From positions 1 to 17,460 of the forward strand of contig JACQHM010000085.1 of the NCBI GenBank assembly GCA_016199025.1: a stretch of DNA of 17,460 nucleotides, given 5' to 3'. The stretch comes from Candidatus Methylomirabilota bacterium (lineage in GTDB: Bacteria; Methylomirabilota; Methylomirabilia; Methylomirabilales; JACQHM01). This document shows positions 5,932-13,519 of this stretch, piece by piece. Each line of letters starts with the position of its first letter. Positions within the stretch are counted from its first letter, which is position 1. The position numbers and the translations under genes were made by a program. The notes under the pieces were generated by a model that was not told where the DNA came from, did not search any database, and saw only the letters and a program-made list of their open reading frames with translations.

Positions 5932-7301
5932 GGATCGAGGTCAGGGACGACGCCATCAGGGCCGTCCTTCTGGGTAAACGGTTCGGGAGGATCCACTTTC
6001 TGTGGGAGGGGATCATCCCCTTGGCCGCCCCGATCCAGGAGGAGGGTGTGTCTCCCCTTCAGCGGGCCGCCGAAGCCCTGGCCGTCGAATTGAAGGCCCG
6101 GAAGGCCAGGCCTGAGGCGATTGTCCTTGGTCTCCCAAGGCGGGCGGTGACCTTACGGGAGCTGAAGCTTCCCGCCCTGGAAGAGGAGGACCTCCGGAGC
6201 CTCCTGGAATACGAGGCTGAAAGACATCTCCCCTTCCCACCCGACGAGGGTTTTCTGGACTTCCAGATCCTTTCCAAAGGACAGGGGACGTCCACGGTCC
6301 TATTCGTCGCCGCTGAGAAGGCCACGGTGGAGGGCTTCGTCCTTCCCTTTCAGGCGGCCGGTCTTGCTCCCACAGCCGTCTCCGTTTCTTCCTTTGCCGC
6401 CGTCAGCGCCCTCCTGTACGGATGGACTGCGGGTGAGAGGTCATTAGCCCTGGTGGCTCTCCAGCCTAGAGAGGCCGAGCTGGCCCTCGTCCAGGGGGGG
6501 GTCCTCCGGTACTGCCGAAGTGTTGTCCTCTCAGGCTCGTTGGATCCTGTGCTGGAGGCCCTGGAGGGAGCCGTCGGACTCTTAAACGGGGCGCCGGAGG
6601 CTTCGAGGCAGATCGTCGTGGAGGGGGAGGGGGAGCTTCGAGAGGAGCTTGCCTTGAAGCTTCTCGAGCGGATGGGGGTAGGGATTGCACCGTTCAGTCT
6701 CTCGAAGAAACTTAAGGGGCCCACGACCTTCCCCCCCCTAGCCCCCCTCGGCCTTGCGCTGGTCGGGCTCGGGGCGTTGGCCTCGAGGATCGATCTCCTT
6801 CCTGGTGAGCTGAAGCCCAAGAGGTGGGAAAAGGGCCTAGCCGTCATGCTGGGACTCCTCGGTTTGATCGTCCTCATAGGTCTCTCCCTCCTCTTTGCCC
6901 GGGTGGCCAAGGAGTGGTTCCTGTTGAAGGAGCTGGAAGAAAGGGTCAGCGGGATGCAGGCGATGGTGGAGGAAGCCAAAAAGCTGGCCGCCGATCTCTC
7001 CAGGCTGGAAGGGGAGCTGAAGACCTTGGAGCGGCTGGAGGCGAGCTCTCCACGACGGTTGGAAGTCCTCCGGGAGCTGGCCACCGTCCTTCCCAAAGGG
7101 ACCAGCATCACCTCGCTGACCATAGATGGGGACGGCCTGAAGTTGAGCGGCTCCGCGGCCGATGCCGCCAGTTTTGTGGCCCTCCTTGAGGCATCTCCCA
7201 TCTTTCAGCAGGTCGAGTTTACCGCTCCTCTCGTCACCCGGGATCGGGAGAAAGGACGTCAGGAGTTTCAGCTCAAGGCCCAGCTCGAAGGGAGCAAATA
7301 G
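5907..7301 (+). CDS. gspL: T2SS platform protein GspL (PilM-like plus PilN-like)
   Basis: GspL joins the cytoplasmic ATPase to the inner-membrane platform. This 464-residue copy shows both halves. Residues 1 to about 290 are an actin-like PilM-type domain (SLGIEV start; LPRRAVTLRELKLP; LLEYEAERHLPFP, typical of PilM). A membrane segment follows at about 307-330, then a coiled coil (about 335-375), then a periplasmic PilN-like ferredoxin fold with LRELATVLPKGTSI and a central LSGSAADAASF. ATG 5907 is chosen because SLGIEV should lie near the N-terminus; an in-frame ATG at 5868 would add 13 residues deep inside gspK. The upstream ribosome binding site is weak, so coupling to gspK is likely. Confidence 0.88.
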   Translation: MVFRSTSLGIEVRDDAIRAVLLGKRFGRIHFLWEGIIPLAAPIQEEGVSPLQRAAEALAVELKARKARPEAIVLGLPRRAVTLRELKLPALEEEDLRSLLEYEAERHLPFPPDEGFLDFQILSKGQGTSTVLFVAAEKATVEGFVLPFQAAGLAPTAVSVSSFAAVSALLYGWTAGERSLALVALQPREAELALVQGGVLRYCRSVVLSGSLDPVLEALEGAVGLLNGAPEASRQIVVEGEGELREELALKLLERMGVGIAPFSLSKKLKGPTTFPPLAPLGLALVGLGALASRIDLLPGELKPKRWEKGLAVMLGLLGLIVLIGLSLLFARVAKEWFLLKELEERVSGMQAMVEEAKKLAADLSRLEGELKTLERLEASSPRRLEVLRELATVLPKGTSITSLTIDGDGLKLSGSAADAASFVALLEASPIFQQVEFTAPLVTRDREKGRQEFQLKAQLEGSK

Positions 7302-7395
7302 GATGCTTGATGGTGGATGGTGGATGTTAGAGAGAAGAGCTTTTGGTCATGGCGCCCATCCGCCATCCAACATCTAACATCCAGCACCGAACATC
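7302..7395 (+). repeat. Inverted heptad element D between gspL and gspM
   Basis: Left heptads 7302-7329 (GATGCTT, GATGGTG twice, GATGTTA) face right heptads 7361-7395 (CGCCATC, CAACATC, TAACATC, CAGCACC, GAACATC). The interval between them is 31 nt, as in elements B and E, and begins GAGA and ends ATC. It matches the element E core at about 17 of 31 positions. This copy lies between genes and ends 6 nt before the gspM ATG. Confidence 0.85.
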
Positions 7396-7401
7396 GGTCT
7401 T

Positions 7402-7992
7402 ATGAAGATCAGCGCCCGCGAGAAGCGATTCCTCATCATAGGTGGCATTGCCATCCTCCTCTTCGTTCTCATCCGATGGGGGGTCGGACCGGCCATCTCC
7501 GGCCAACAGGGGGTTCAGGACCGTCTCGCGCTGAAGCGGGAGCTCCTGGAGCGCTACCAGCGGATCCTGGAGGAGAAACGGTTGGACGAGAAGCGCCTCA
7601 AGGCCCTCCAGGAGGTCTACGCCGGGATGCAGAAGAGGCTCTTTTCTGCCGAGAAGCCAGGGGTTGTCACCTCCGAGCTCCAGGCGATCCTCCAAAAGCT
7701 CGCCCAGGCCTCCGGCGTGGAGGTGAGGACCGTGCGGTTCCTGCCGCCCAAGAAGATGGAGGTTTTCACCCGGATCGCCGTCGAGCTGAACTTCGGCGCC
7801 ACGGTCAGGGATCTCAAGGAGTTCCTTTACCGGATCGAGGCCCACGAGCGTCTGCTCCTCATCCCAAGGATGGTCATTGTGGCGGGAAGTACCCCCTTGG
7901 CCCAGGTGACGATGGAGGTGGCGGGGTTCACCCCCTTGGTCGAGGAAAGTGCCGAGGGTCAAAGGGCCGGTGCCCCACGAAGGGGGGTCTAA
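7402..7992 (+). CDS. gspM: T2SS platform protein GspM (PilO-like)
   Basis: GspM is a bitopic inner-membrane protein that partners GspL. The 196-residue sequence has a short basic cytoplasmic start (KISAREKR), a membrane segment at about 9-30, and a long charged coiled coil at about 35-85. The C-terminal periplasmic domain has a PilO-like pattern (ELQAILQKLAQASGVEVRTV, then VELNFGATVRDLKEFLYRIE, then LLLIPRMVI). ATG 7402 follows element D directly and no purine-rich site is visible, so initiation may depend on the hairpin or on coupling. An upstream in-frame ATG at 7303 is closed off by a TAA at 7375. The gspC start follows the stop by 3 bp. Confidence 0.85.
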   Translation: MKISAREKRFLIIGGIAILLFVLIRWGVGPAISGQQGVQDRLALKRELLERYQRILEEKRLDEKRLKALQEVYAGMQKRLFSAEKPGVVTSELQAILQKLAQASGVEVRTVRFLPPKKMEVFTRIAVELNFGATVRDLKEFLYRIEAHERLLLIPRMVIVAGSTPLAQVTMEVAGFTPLVEESAEGQRAGAPRRGV

Positions 7993-7995
7993 GCG

Positions 7996-8883
7996 ATGGG
8001 AAGACGCCTTATGGTCATCAATGCCCTCTTGAGCTTCGTCGCCCTTGGGCTCTTGGGGGCCCTGGGGTGGATCATCCTGGCCCCGGTCACTCTAGAGCAT
8101 CCTCCGACGAGACCCCTGGTGGAACAGGAATTTAGGCCATCCGTCAGGAGGGCAGGCCCCAAAGAGGCGCCGTCCTATGAGGTTATCGTGGAGCAAGATA
8201 TTTTCGCGAAGCCGACGGTGCCGGTCCGGCCGGTGGTGCCCCAGAAGGCGGTGACGCCGCCTCCCCCGCCCCCTCCTCCTCTTCCCAAGCTGCTCGGGAC
8301 CATCATCGAGGAGGGGAAGGGACGGGCCATCCTTCAGGTTGGAACCGGGAGACCTGAGTTCTACGAACTCGGTGAGGGAGTTGCCGGGGGGGTCGTCGCC
8401 GGCATCTTTGAGGACCGGGTCCTTTTCCAGCGGGACCAAACCATCTCCGAGATCCTGATGCCCAAAACCATCGAGGCTGCCCCATCGCCCCTGCCCGCCG
8501 CCAAGGCTCCTCGATCTTCTCCCACTGTCCAAAAGGCGGTCCCGCCTCTTTTAGAGGAAGAGGAGGAGGAAGAGGAAGCCGATCTCCCTCCCCCCTCGAC
8601 CCCCCAGGCGGTCTCATCGGGGGGGGACCTTGGCCTGGTGGTGGTTCCGGTCTTGGCCGGGGGGAAAGTCGCAAAGATTGTCGTGAACTCGGTGAGGTTC
8701 TTCAGCCCGGCCATGGCGGCCGGCCTCCAGAAGGGGGATGTCATCACCAAGATCAACGGGAGAGAGGTGACGGCGATGACGATGAACGAGGTAGACACCC
8801 TGCTCCATGGTGGGACAGGGTCGGTGGCGCTCGCGGTCCAACGTGGGAACCAAAACTTAGAGTTCCAGGTGGAAACCCCTTGA
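7996..8883 (+). CDS. gspC: T2SS protein GspC with PDZ domain
   Basis: GspC links the inner-membrane platform to the N0 domain of the secretin and helps select substrates. This 295-residue copy has a membrane segment at about 8-30. The homology region follows at about 55-155 (VIVEQDIFAKP, a Pro-rich linker, then LLGTIIEEGKGRAIL and YELGEGV). A Pro/Glu-rich linker follows. A C-terminal PDZ domain lies at about 212-293 (GLVVVPVLAGGKVAKI, AGLQKGDVITKINGREV). A run of eight Pro and a run of eight Glu are low-complexity spacers. GGGGGG at 7982-7987 serves ATG 7996. In many operons gspC comes first, but here it sits next to gspD near the end, which matches their physical contact. Confidence 0.9.
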   Translation: MGRRLMVINALLSFVALGLLGALGWIILAPVTLEHPPTRPLVEQEFRPSVRRAGPKEAPSYEVIVEQDIFAKPTVPVRPVVPQKAVTPPPPPPPPLPKLLGTIIEEGKGRAILQVGTGRPEFYELGEGVAGGVVAGIFEDRVLFQRDQTISEILMPKTIEAAPSPLPAAKAPRSSPTVQKAVPPLLEEEEEEEEADLPPPSTPQAVSSGGDLGLVVVPVLAGGKVAKIVVNSVRFFSPAMAAGLQKGDVITKINGREVTAMTMNEVDTLLHGGTGSVALAVQRGNQNLEFQVETP

Positions 8884-8898
8884 CTGAGGGGACAAAGA

Positions 8899-10962
8899 AT
8901 GGATGCTGGATGTCGGATGTCGGAGAAAAGGTGTCTTGACGTTTGGACCTCTCCAACATCTCACATCCAACATCCAACATCGAACATCATGGCGAAACCA
9001 ACGTTTGCTCTCCTTGGCTTCACCGCCCTTCTCCTCCTCACCCTCGTGGCCTGCGCGCCTCCATTGGTTAAACGGGCTTCCGAGGATCCACCCCCCCTCA
9101 CCAAGGTCCAGATCGAACAGGTCCCCCTTCCCCCGCTCTCGTCACCCTCCCTGGCTCCTTCCCCAGGGATGGAGTCCAAGCGGGTCCAACAGATCACCCA
9201 AGAGGCCCCTCCCCCTCCAGCCTCCCAGGAGCTGCCTTCCCCGGCTCCTCCAGCCCCCCCTCCGCCGGAGACCAAGCCCCCCCCGCCGAAACCTGAGGAG
9301 AAGCCCAGGTTTGTCTCCTTGAACTTCGAGAGCGTCGATCTGGAGCTGGTCCTCAAGGCCTTCGCTGACATCACGGGTTTCAACTTTGTCCTGGCCCCAG
9401 GGGTCAAGGCGCAGATCACGCTCCACACGGTGAACAGAATCCCCGTGAGCGAGGCCTTCTCCATCCTTGGGGCGGTCCTGGAGGTGCATAACCTGGCGGC
9501 GGTGAAAAAGGGCCCCATCTACAAGATCGTCCCCATCGCGGTAGCCCAACAAGAGATGCCGGAGTTGAAGACGGATCGGGAAGAGGTCGAGCTGGGGGAA
9601 CCCCTGATCACCGAGGTCGTCTCCCTTGAGGTGGCTCAGGCTGAAGAGCTGGCCCGGATCATTACCCCCTTCCTGGTCAAGGGAACGAAGATTGTCCCTC
9701 ACAAGCCGACCAACGCCTTGATCCTCTCTGGTTTCGCCTCCTCGGTGAATCGGCTTGTGGAGCTGATCAAGGCCCTGGACAAGCCTTCCCCCATAGGGCC
9801 CGAGCAGCAGATCTTCGTCTACTATGTGAAGAACGCCGATGCCAAAAAGCTCGCCGAGATCTTGAACACCCTCTTTGGGAAACGGGAGACGAAGCCTCCG
9901 GTCCCCGGACGTCCCCTGACGTCCCCTCAGCCTCTCCGTCCGGGCGCCCCTCCTCCTGCTGCTGTTCCCCAGGCTCAGACCCCCTCGACGGAGGTCATAG
10001 GAGAGATCGTCGTGGTCCCCGATGAGACGACCAATGCCTTGGTGATCCGGACAGCCCCTCAGAACTGGTCCATCATCGAGGAGACCCTGAAGAAGCTGGA
10101 TGTCGTCCCGAAACAGGTGGTCATTGAGCTTCTGATTGCTGAGCTGTCCCTCACCAATGAGCTCCGGTTCGGGTTGGAGTTTTTCGTGCGAAGCGGTGAG
10201 TTTCAACTCCAGCAGCTCTTCGGCCTTGCCCCCGTCGTCCCCCCCGCGTTGGGCGTCCCGATCCCACAGCTTTCCGGCTTCACCCTCACCTTCATCAACC
10301 GGGATCAGCTTTTTGCCCTCTTAACCGCCATCGATGCCTTCAGCCGTTTGAAGGTGCTGGCGACCCCTCACATCCTGACGGCGGACAACATGGAGGCCAG
10401 GATCCAGGTGGGCCAGGAGGTCCCTATCGTTACCCAGGAGCAGGCTTCCTTGACCGCCCTCACCACGACCACTCCCCAGCCAACGCAGCCGTCCAGCAAC
10501 GTCTTCCGAAGCATCCAGCAGAAGGATATCGGGGTGATCCTGAAGGTGAAGCCCCATGTCAATGAGGACCGCCTCGTGACCCTGGACATCGAGCAGGAAG
10601 TCAGTGCCATCCTCTCAGAGACGACGGGGTCCATTGGCTCCCCCACCTTCAGCAAACGGACCTCCAAGAGCTCGGTGGTGGTTCCGGATCGGCAGACCCT
10701 GGTGATCGGGGGGATCATCCGGGAGGATAAGCGCAGGGAGTTCAGGGGCATCCCCTTTTTGAGCCGGATCCCCGGCCTGGGCTGGCTTTTCCGGAGCACC
10801 ACGGATCGGACCGAGCGGACAGAGCTGATCCTCCTCCTGACCCCTCACGTGATCGCCTCCCCTGAGGAGGCCGCCGCCATTACCAAGCAGTTCGAGGAGC
10901 GGGCCAAGGCCCTCCAGGAGCAGATCGAGCAGGCCAGGAAGGATAAGAAAGGGGGGGGCTGA
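8899..10962 (+). CDS. gspD: T2SS secretin GspD, probable lipoprotein with a short periplasmic part
   Basis: GspD forms the outer-membrane channel. After a repeat-encoded N-terminus (1-30) comes a lipoprotein signal peptide (ALLGFTALLLLTLVAC; Cys 52). A Pro-rich linker (about 55-132) follows. Then come N0 (about 134-210), one N1-type module (about 237-294), and a second, closest to N3 (about 303-400, ending LDVVPKQVVIELLIAEL). The secretin core (about 405-650) has VPDRQTLVIGG, IPFLSRIPGLGWLF and LLLTPHVI. Most GspD proteins have three such modules after N0; I see two. GAGGGG (8886-8891) lies 7 nt before ATG 8899. ATG 8989 starts cleanly at the signal peptide but abuts the repeat with no ribosome binding site. 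I chose 8899; 8989 is a serious alternative. Confidence 0.9.
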   Translation: MDAGCRMSEKRCLDVWTSPTSHIQHPTSNIMAKPTFALLGFTALLLLTLVACAPPLVKRASEDPPPLTKVQIEQVPLPPLSSPSLAPSPGMESKRVQQITQEAPPPPASQELPSPAPPAPPPPETKPPPPKPEEKPRFVSLNFESVDLELVLKAFADITGFNFVLAPGVKAQITLHTVNRIPVSEAFSILGAVLEVHNLAAVKKGPIYKIVPIAVAQQEMPELKTDREEVELGEPLITEVVSLEVAQAEELARIITPFLVKGTKIVPHKPTNALILSGFASSVNRLVELIKALDKPSPIGPEQQIFVYYVKNADAKKLAEILNTLFGKRETKPPVPGRPLTSPQPLRPGAPPPAAVPQAQTPSTEVIGEIVVVPDETTNALVIRTAPQNWSIIEETLKKLDVVPKQVVIELLIAELSLTNELRFGLEFFVRSGEFQLQQLFGLAPVVPPALGVPIPQLSGFTLTFINRDQLFALLTAIDAFSRLKVLATPHILTADNMEARIQVGQEVPIVTQEQASLTALTTTTPQPTQPSSNVFRSIQQKDIGVILKVKPHVNEDRLVTLDIEQEVSAILSETTGSIGSPTFSKRTSKSSVVVPDRQTLVIGGIIREDKRREFRGIPFLSRIPGLGWLFRSTTDRTERTELILLLTPHVIASPEEAAAITKQFEERAKALQEQIEQARKDKKGGG
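8902..8988 (+). repeat. Inverted heptad element E at the gspD N-terminus
   Basis: Three left heptads (GATGCTG, GATGTCG, GATGTCG; 8902-8922) and five right heptads (CAACATC, TCACATC, CAACATC, CAACATC, GAACATC; 8954-8988) flank a 31-nt core (8923-8953). The core can extend the hairpin: GAGA with TCTC and GGT with ACC. The element starts directly after the SD-supported ATG 8899 and ends directly before ATG 8989, so it is translated only if the first is used. Confidence 0.9.
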
Positions 10963-11025
10963 TCCTGAATCGATGTTTTGAACCGTTCATCTGTCGCTTC
11001 CGTTAAGGCCTTCGGAGAGGAGATC

Positions 11026-12399
11026 GTGGAGGATCACTGGAAACGAGGGTTGTCGAACGCCTGGGCTGATGACCTCTTCGAGCGGATCCGAGCGCGGACC
11101 GTGGGGGTTGCCGTCATCGGCTTAGGCTACGTCGGCCTGCCCATGGCCGTGGAGTTCGCCAAGGCCGGGGCCAAAACGGTTGGCGTCGACGTCGATCAGG
11201 AAAAGATCGAGCGGATCAATCGGGGGGAGAGCTACATCCTGGACGTCAAGGCCGAGGAGCTGGCCCATCTGAACGCCCAGGGCCTCTTACGTGCCACCGC
11301 CGATTACGCCGCCCTGAAAGAGGCGGATGCCATCTTCATCTGCGTTCCCACGCCCTATACCAAGATGAAAGCCCCGGACCTCTCCTATGTCGAGGATGCT
11401 TCCCGAGGCTTAGCCGCGCACCTCCGCCCAGGCCAACTTGTCGTTCTCCAATCGACCACCTACCCCGGCACCACCGAGGAGGTGGTGCTCCCCCTCCTGG
11501 AATCCTCAGGGCTGAAAGTGGGGAGGGATTTCTTCCTGGCCTTCTCCCCGGAGCGGATCGACCCGGGGAACAAAGAGTACGGGGCCCGGAACACGCCCAA
11601 GGTGGTGGGGGGGATCGACGAGGCCAGCACGAGGCTCGCCTCGGCCCTCTTCGAGCTGTTCATCGAGCCTGGAAAAATTCACCAGGTCTCTACCCCGAAG
11701 GTGGCCGAGATGACGAAGCTCCTGGAGAACATCTTCAGGAGCGTGAACATCGCCCTGGTCAATGAGCTGGCCAAGCTCTCCGATCGAATGGGGATCGATA
11801 TCTGGGAGGTTCTTGACGCCGCCGCCACCAAGCCCTTCGGCTTCATGCCCTTTTATCCCGGCCCAGGCGTGGGTGGGCACTGCATCCCTGTGGATCCCTA
11901 CTATTTAAGCTGGAAGGCCCGCGAGTATGACTTCTACACCAAGTTCATCGAGCTGGCCGCCGAGGTCAACCAGAGCATGCCTTTCTACACAGCGAACAAG
12001 GTGATCGAGGCGCTGAACCGCCATGGAAAGCCCCTCCTGGGCTCTAGGATCCTGGTGCTGGGGGCGACCTTCAAGAAGGACATCGACGATGCCAGGAACT
12101 CGCCGACCGTGGAGATCCTCAAGATTCTTCTCGCCCATGGTGCTCAAGCTTCTTATCATGATCCCTACGTCCCTCGGATCACCTTCAATGAGCCCGTCAT
12201 GGGCCCAGTCGGGGAACGGGTTCTAGAGTCCATCCCTCTCTCCGAGGGCTTTTTGGAGGGGATGGACTGCACCCTGATTGCCGTGGCCCATTCCTGCTTC
12301 GACATCCCCTGGATCGTGCGACATAGCCGGCTCATCGTGGATGCGCAGAACGCGACTAAGGGCATCCGGGAGGGACGAGAGCGGATCGTCAGGCTTTGA
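11026..12399 (+). CDS. Nucleotide-sugar 6-dehydrogenase (UDP-GlcNAc/UDP-glucose dehydrogenase family)
   Basis: These enzymes oxidise C6 of a UDP-sugar to a uronate with two NAD+, feeding capsule, O-antigen or exopolysaccharide synthesis. The NAD-binding motif GLGYVG is at residues 32-37. CVPTPYT and STTYPGTTEEVV follow, then FSPERIDPGN and the catalytic GGHCIPVDPYYL (Cys 286). The C-terminal domain has VLGATFKKDIDDARNSP. The motif set and the PERIDPGN segment resemble the WbpA/TviB-type UDP-N-acetylhexosamine dehydrogenases more than Ugd, but sequence alone does not fix the substrate. GTG 11026 is preferred because GGAGAGGAG (11014-11022) is just upstream. A TTG at 10978 would add 16 residues without a ribosome binding site. 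Confidence 0.85.
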   Translation: MEDHWKRGLSNAWADDLFERIRARTVGVAVIGLGYVGLPMAVEFAKAGAKTVGVDVDQEKIERINRGESYILDVKAEELAHLNAQGLLRATADYAALKEADAIFICVPTPYTKMKAPDLSYVEDASRGLAAHLRPGQLVVLQSTTYPGTTEEVVLPLLESSGLKVGRDFFLAFSPERIDPGNKEYGARNTPKVVGGIDEASTRLASALFELFIEPGKIHQVSTPKVAEMTKLLENIFRSVNIALVNELAKLSDRMGIDIWEVLDAAATKPFGFMPFYPGPGVGGHCIPVDPYYLSWKAREYDFYTKFIELAAEVNQSMPFYTANKVIEALNRHGKPLLGSRILVLGATFKKDIDDARNSPTVEILKILLAHGAQASYHDPYVPRITFNEPVMGPVGERVLESIPLSEGFLEGMDCTLIAVAHSCFDIPWIVRHSRLIVDAQNATKGIREGRERIVRL

Positions 12400-12416
12400 A
12401 ACGTCCCAAAAATCTG

Positions 12417-12445
12417 TTGAATTTTGGAGCGGGATCGGCTTAAAT
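12417..12445 (+). promoter_or_regulatory. Candidate promoter of the heptose/Kdo operon
   Basis: TTGAAT (12417-12422) and TTAAAT (12440-12445) are each four-of-six matches to the -35 and -10 boxes, with a 17-bp spacer. They sit in the only sizeable gap of the second half of the window. The CTAGCCA array would lie in the 5' untranslated region. Consensus evidence only. Confidence 0.4.
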
Positions 12446-12458
12446 AAGAAGGACTTTT

Positions 12459-12507
<49 letters not shown>

Positions 12508-12526
12508 CTGTGAGGAAGGCGGCCTG

Positions 12527-13519
12527 ATGGGGCGATCGGCTTGGTATGAAGAGATCCTCTCCAAAGTCTCGGGGAAGCAGATCCTCGTCCTGGGCGACCT
12601 CATGGTGGACGAGTATATCTGGGGGAATGCCTTTCGGATCTCCCCCGAGGCCCCGGTCCCTGTCGTGGAGGTGAGAAAGGAGACGCTCCGGCCGGGGGGA
12701 GCGGCCAACGTCGCCTCCAACATCGTGGCCCTTGGGGGGAGGGCCTCCGTGGTTGGGATTCTCGGGAGCGATGTCCCGGGCGAGTGGCTGGTGGATGAAC
12801 TGGAGGCCCTCGGGATCAAAGGGGATGGGGTGGTCATTGATCGGACCCGCCCGACCACGGTGAAAACCAGGGTCGTGGCGGGGAGCCAGCATATCGTCCG
12901 GTTCGATCGGGAAAGCAGCGAGGAACCAGGTGGGGAGGTCGTGGAGAGGCTCCTTGCCCTGGCCCTGGAACGGCTTCCAAAGGCGGATGCCCTTTTGATT
13001 TCTGACTATATGAAGGGGGTCATCAGCCCCAGGTTGCTCAAAGGCCTCCTCCCTGCCGCCAGGCGCTTGGGGAAAATCGTCGCGGTCGATCCGAAGATCC
13101 CGCACTTCTTCTCGTATAAGTGGGCGACGGTCATCACCCCCAATCATCACGAGGCGGCGGCCGTGGCGAGGACCCCCAACAGGAAGGAGGAAGATCTGGT
13201 CAGGATCGGATGGTCCCTTCTGAAGAAGGTCGGGGCCTCCGCCCTCCTGGTGACCCGGGGGGAGCAGGGGATGTCCCTCTTCGAGCGGGAGGGGAGGGTG
13301 GTCCATATCCCAGCCGTCGCGAAAGAGGTCTATGACGTGACCGGGGCGGGGGACACCGTCGTCGCTTCCCTCACCTTGGCCCTGGCGGCTGGATCGTCCA
13401 TGCGGCGGGCGGCGATTATCGCCAACTATGCCGCCTCGGTGGTCGTGGGGAAGGTGGGGACCGCAACGGTCAGCCTGGACGAGCTGGCCGCTGCCCTCCG
13501 GAAGGGAGATGGGGGGTGA
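12527..13519 (+). CDS. hldA: D-glycero-beta-D-manno-heptose-7-phosphate kinase (RfaE domain I type)
   Basis: This PfkB/ribokinase-family enzyme (330 residues) phosphorylates heptose 7-phosphate at C1 on the way to ADP-heptose for the LPS inner core. The start region LVLGDLMVDEYIWGNAFRISPEAPVPVVEV is typical of the RfaE kinase domain. PGGAANVA lies at 56-63, and the catalytic TGAGDT at 272-277 with Asp 276 as base. The protein ends after the kinase domain, so it lacks the nucleotidyltransferase half of E. coli HldE. A separate HldC-like adenylyltransferase would be needed and is not in the window. GAGGAAGG lies 7 nt before the ATG. The stop overlaps the kdsB GTG. Confidence 0.9.
   Translation: MGRSAWYEEILSKVSGKQILVLGDLMVDEYIWGNAFRISPEAPVPVVEVRKETLRPGGAANVASNIVALGGRASVVGILGSDVPGEWLVDELEALGIKGDGVVIDRTRPTTVKTRVVAGSQHIVRFDRESSEEPGGEVVERLLALALERLPKADALLISDYMKGVISPRLLKGLLPAARRLGKIVAVDPKIPHFFSYKWATVITPNHHEAAAVARTPNRKEEDLVRIGWSLLKKVGASALLVTRGEQGMSLFEREGRVVHIPAVAKEVYDVTGAGDTVVASLTLALAAGSSMRRAAIIANYAASVVVGKVGTATVSLDELAAALRKGDGG

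Noticed and set aside
7317..8135. Alternative plus-strand frame of 272 codons over gspM
   Set aside because: It begins in heptad element D and then runs out of frame with gspM and gspC; composition is that of a shadow frame.
4031..8988. Repeats between T2SS genes read as a CRISPR array
   Set aside because: The units are 7 nt, tandem and without spacers, and they lie at separate junctions; there are no cas genes.
12406..12427. CCAAAA/TTTTGG hairpin after the dehydrogenase gene as a terminator
   Set aside because: The stem is only 6 bp and A-T-rich, and no T-run follows the stem.
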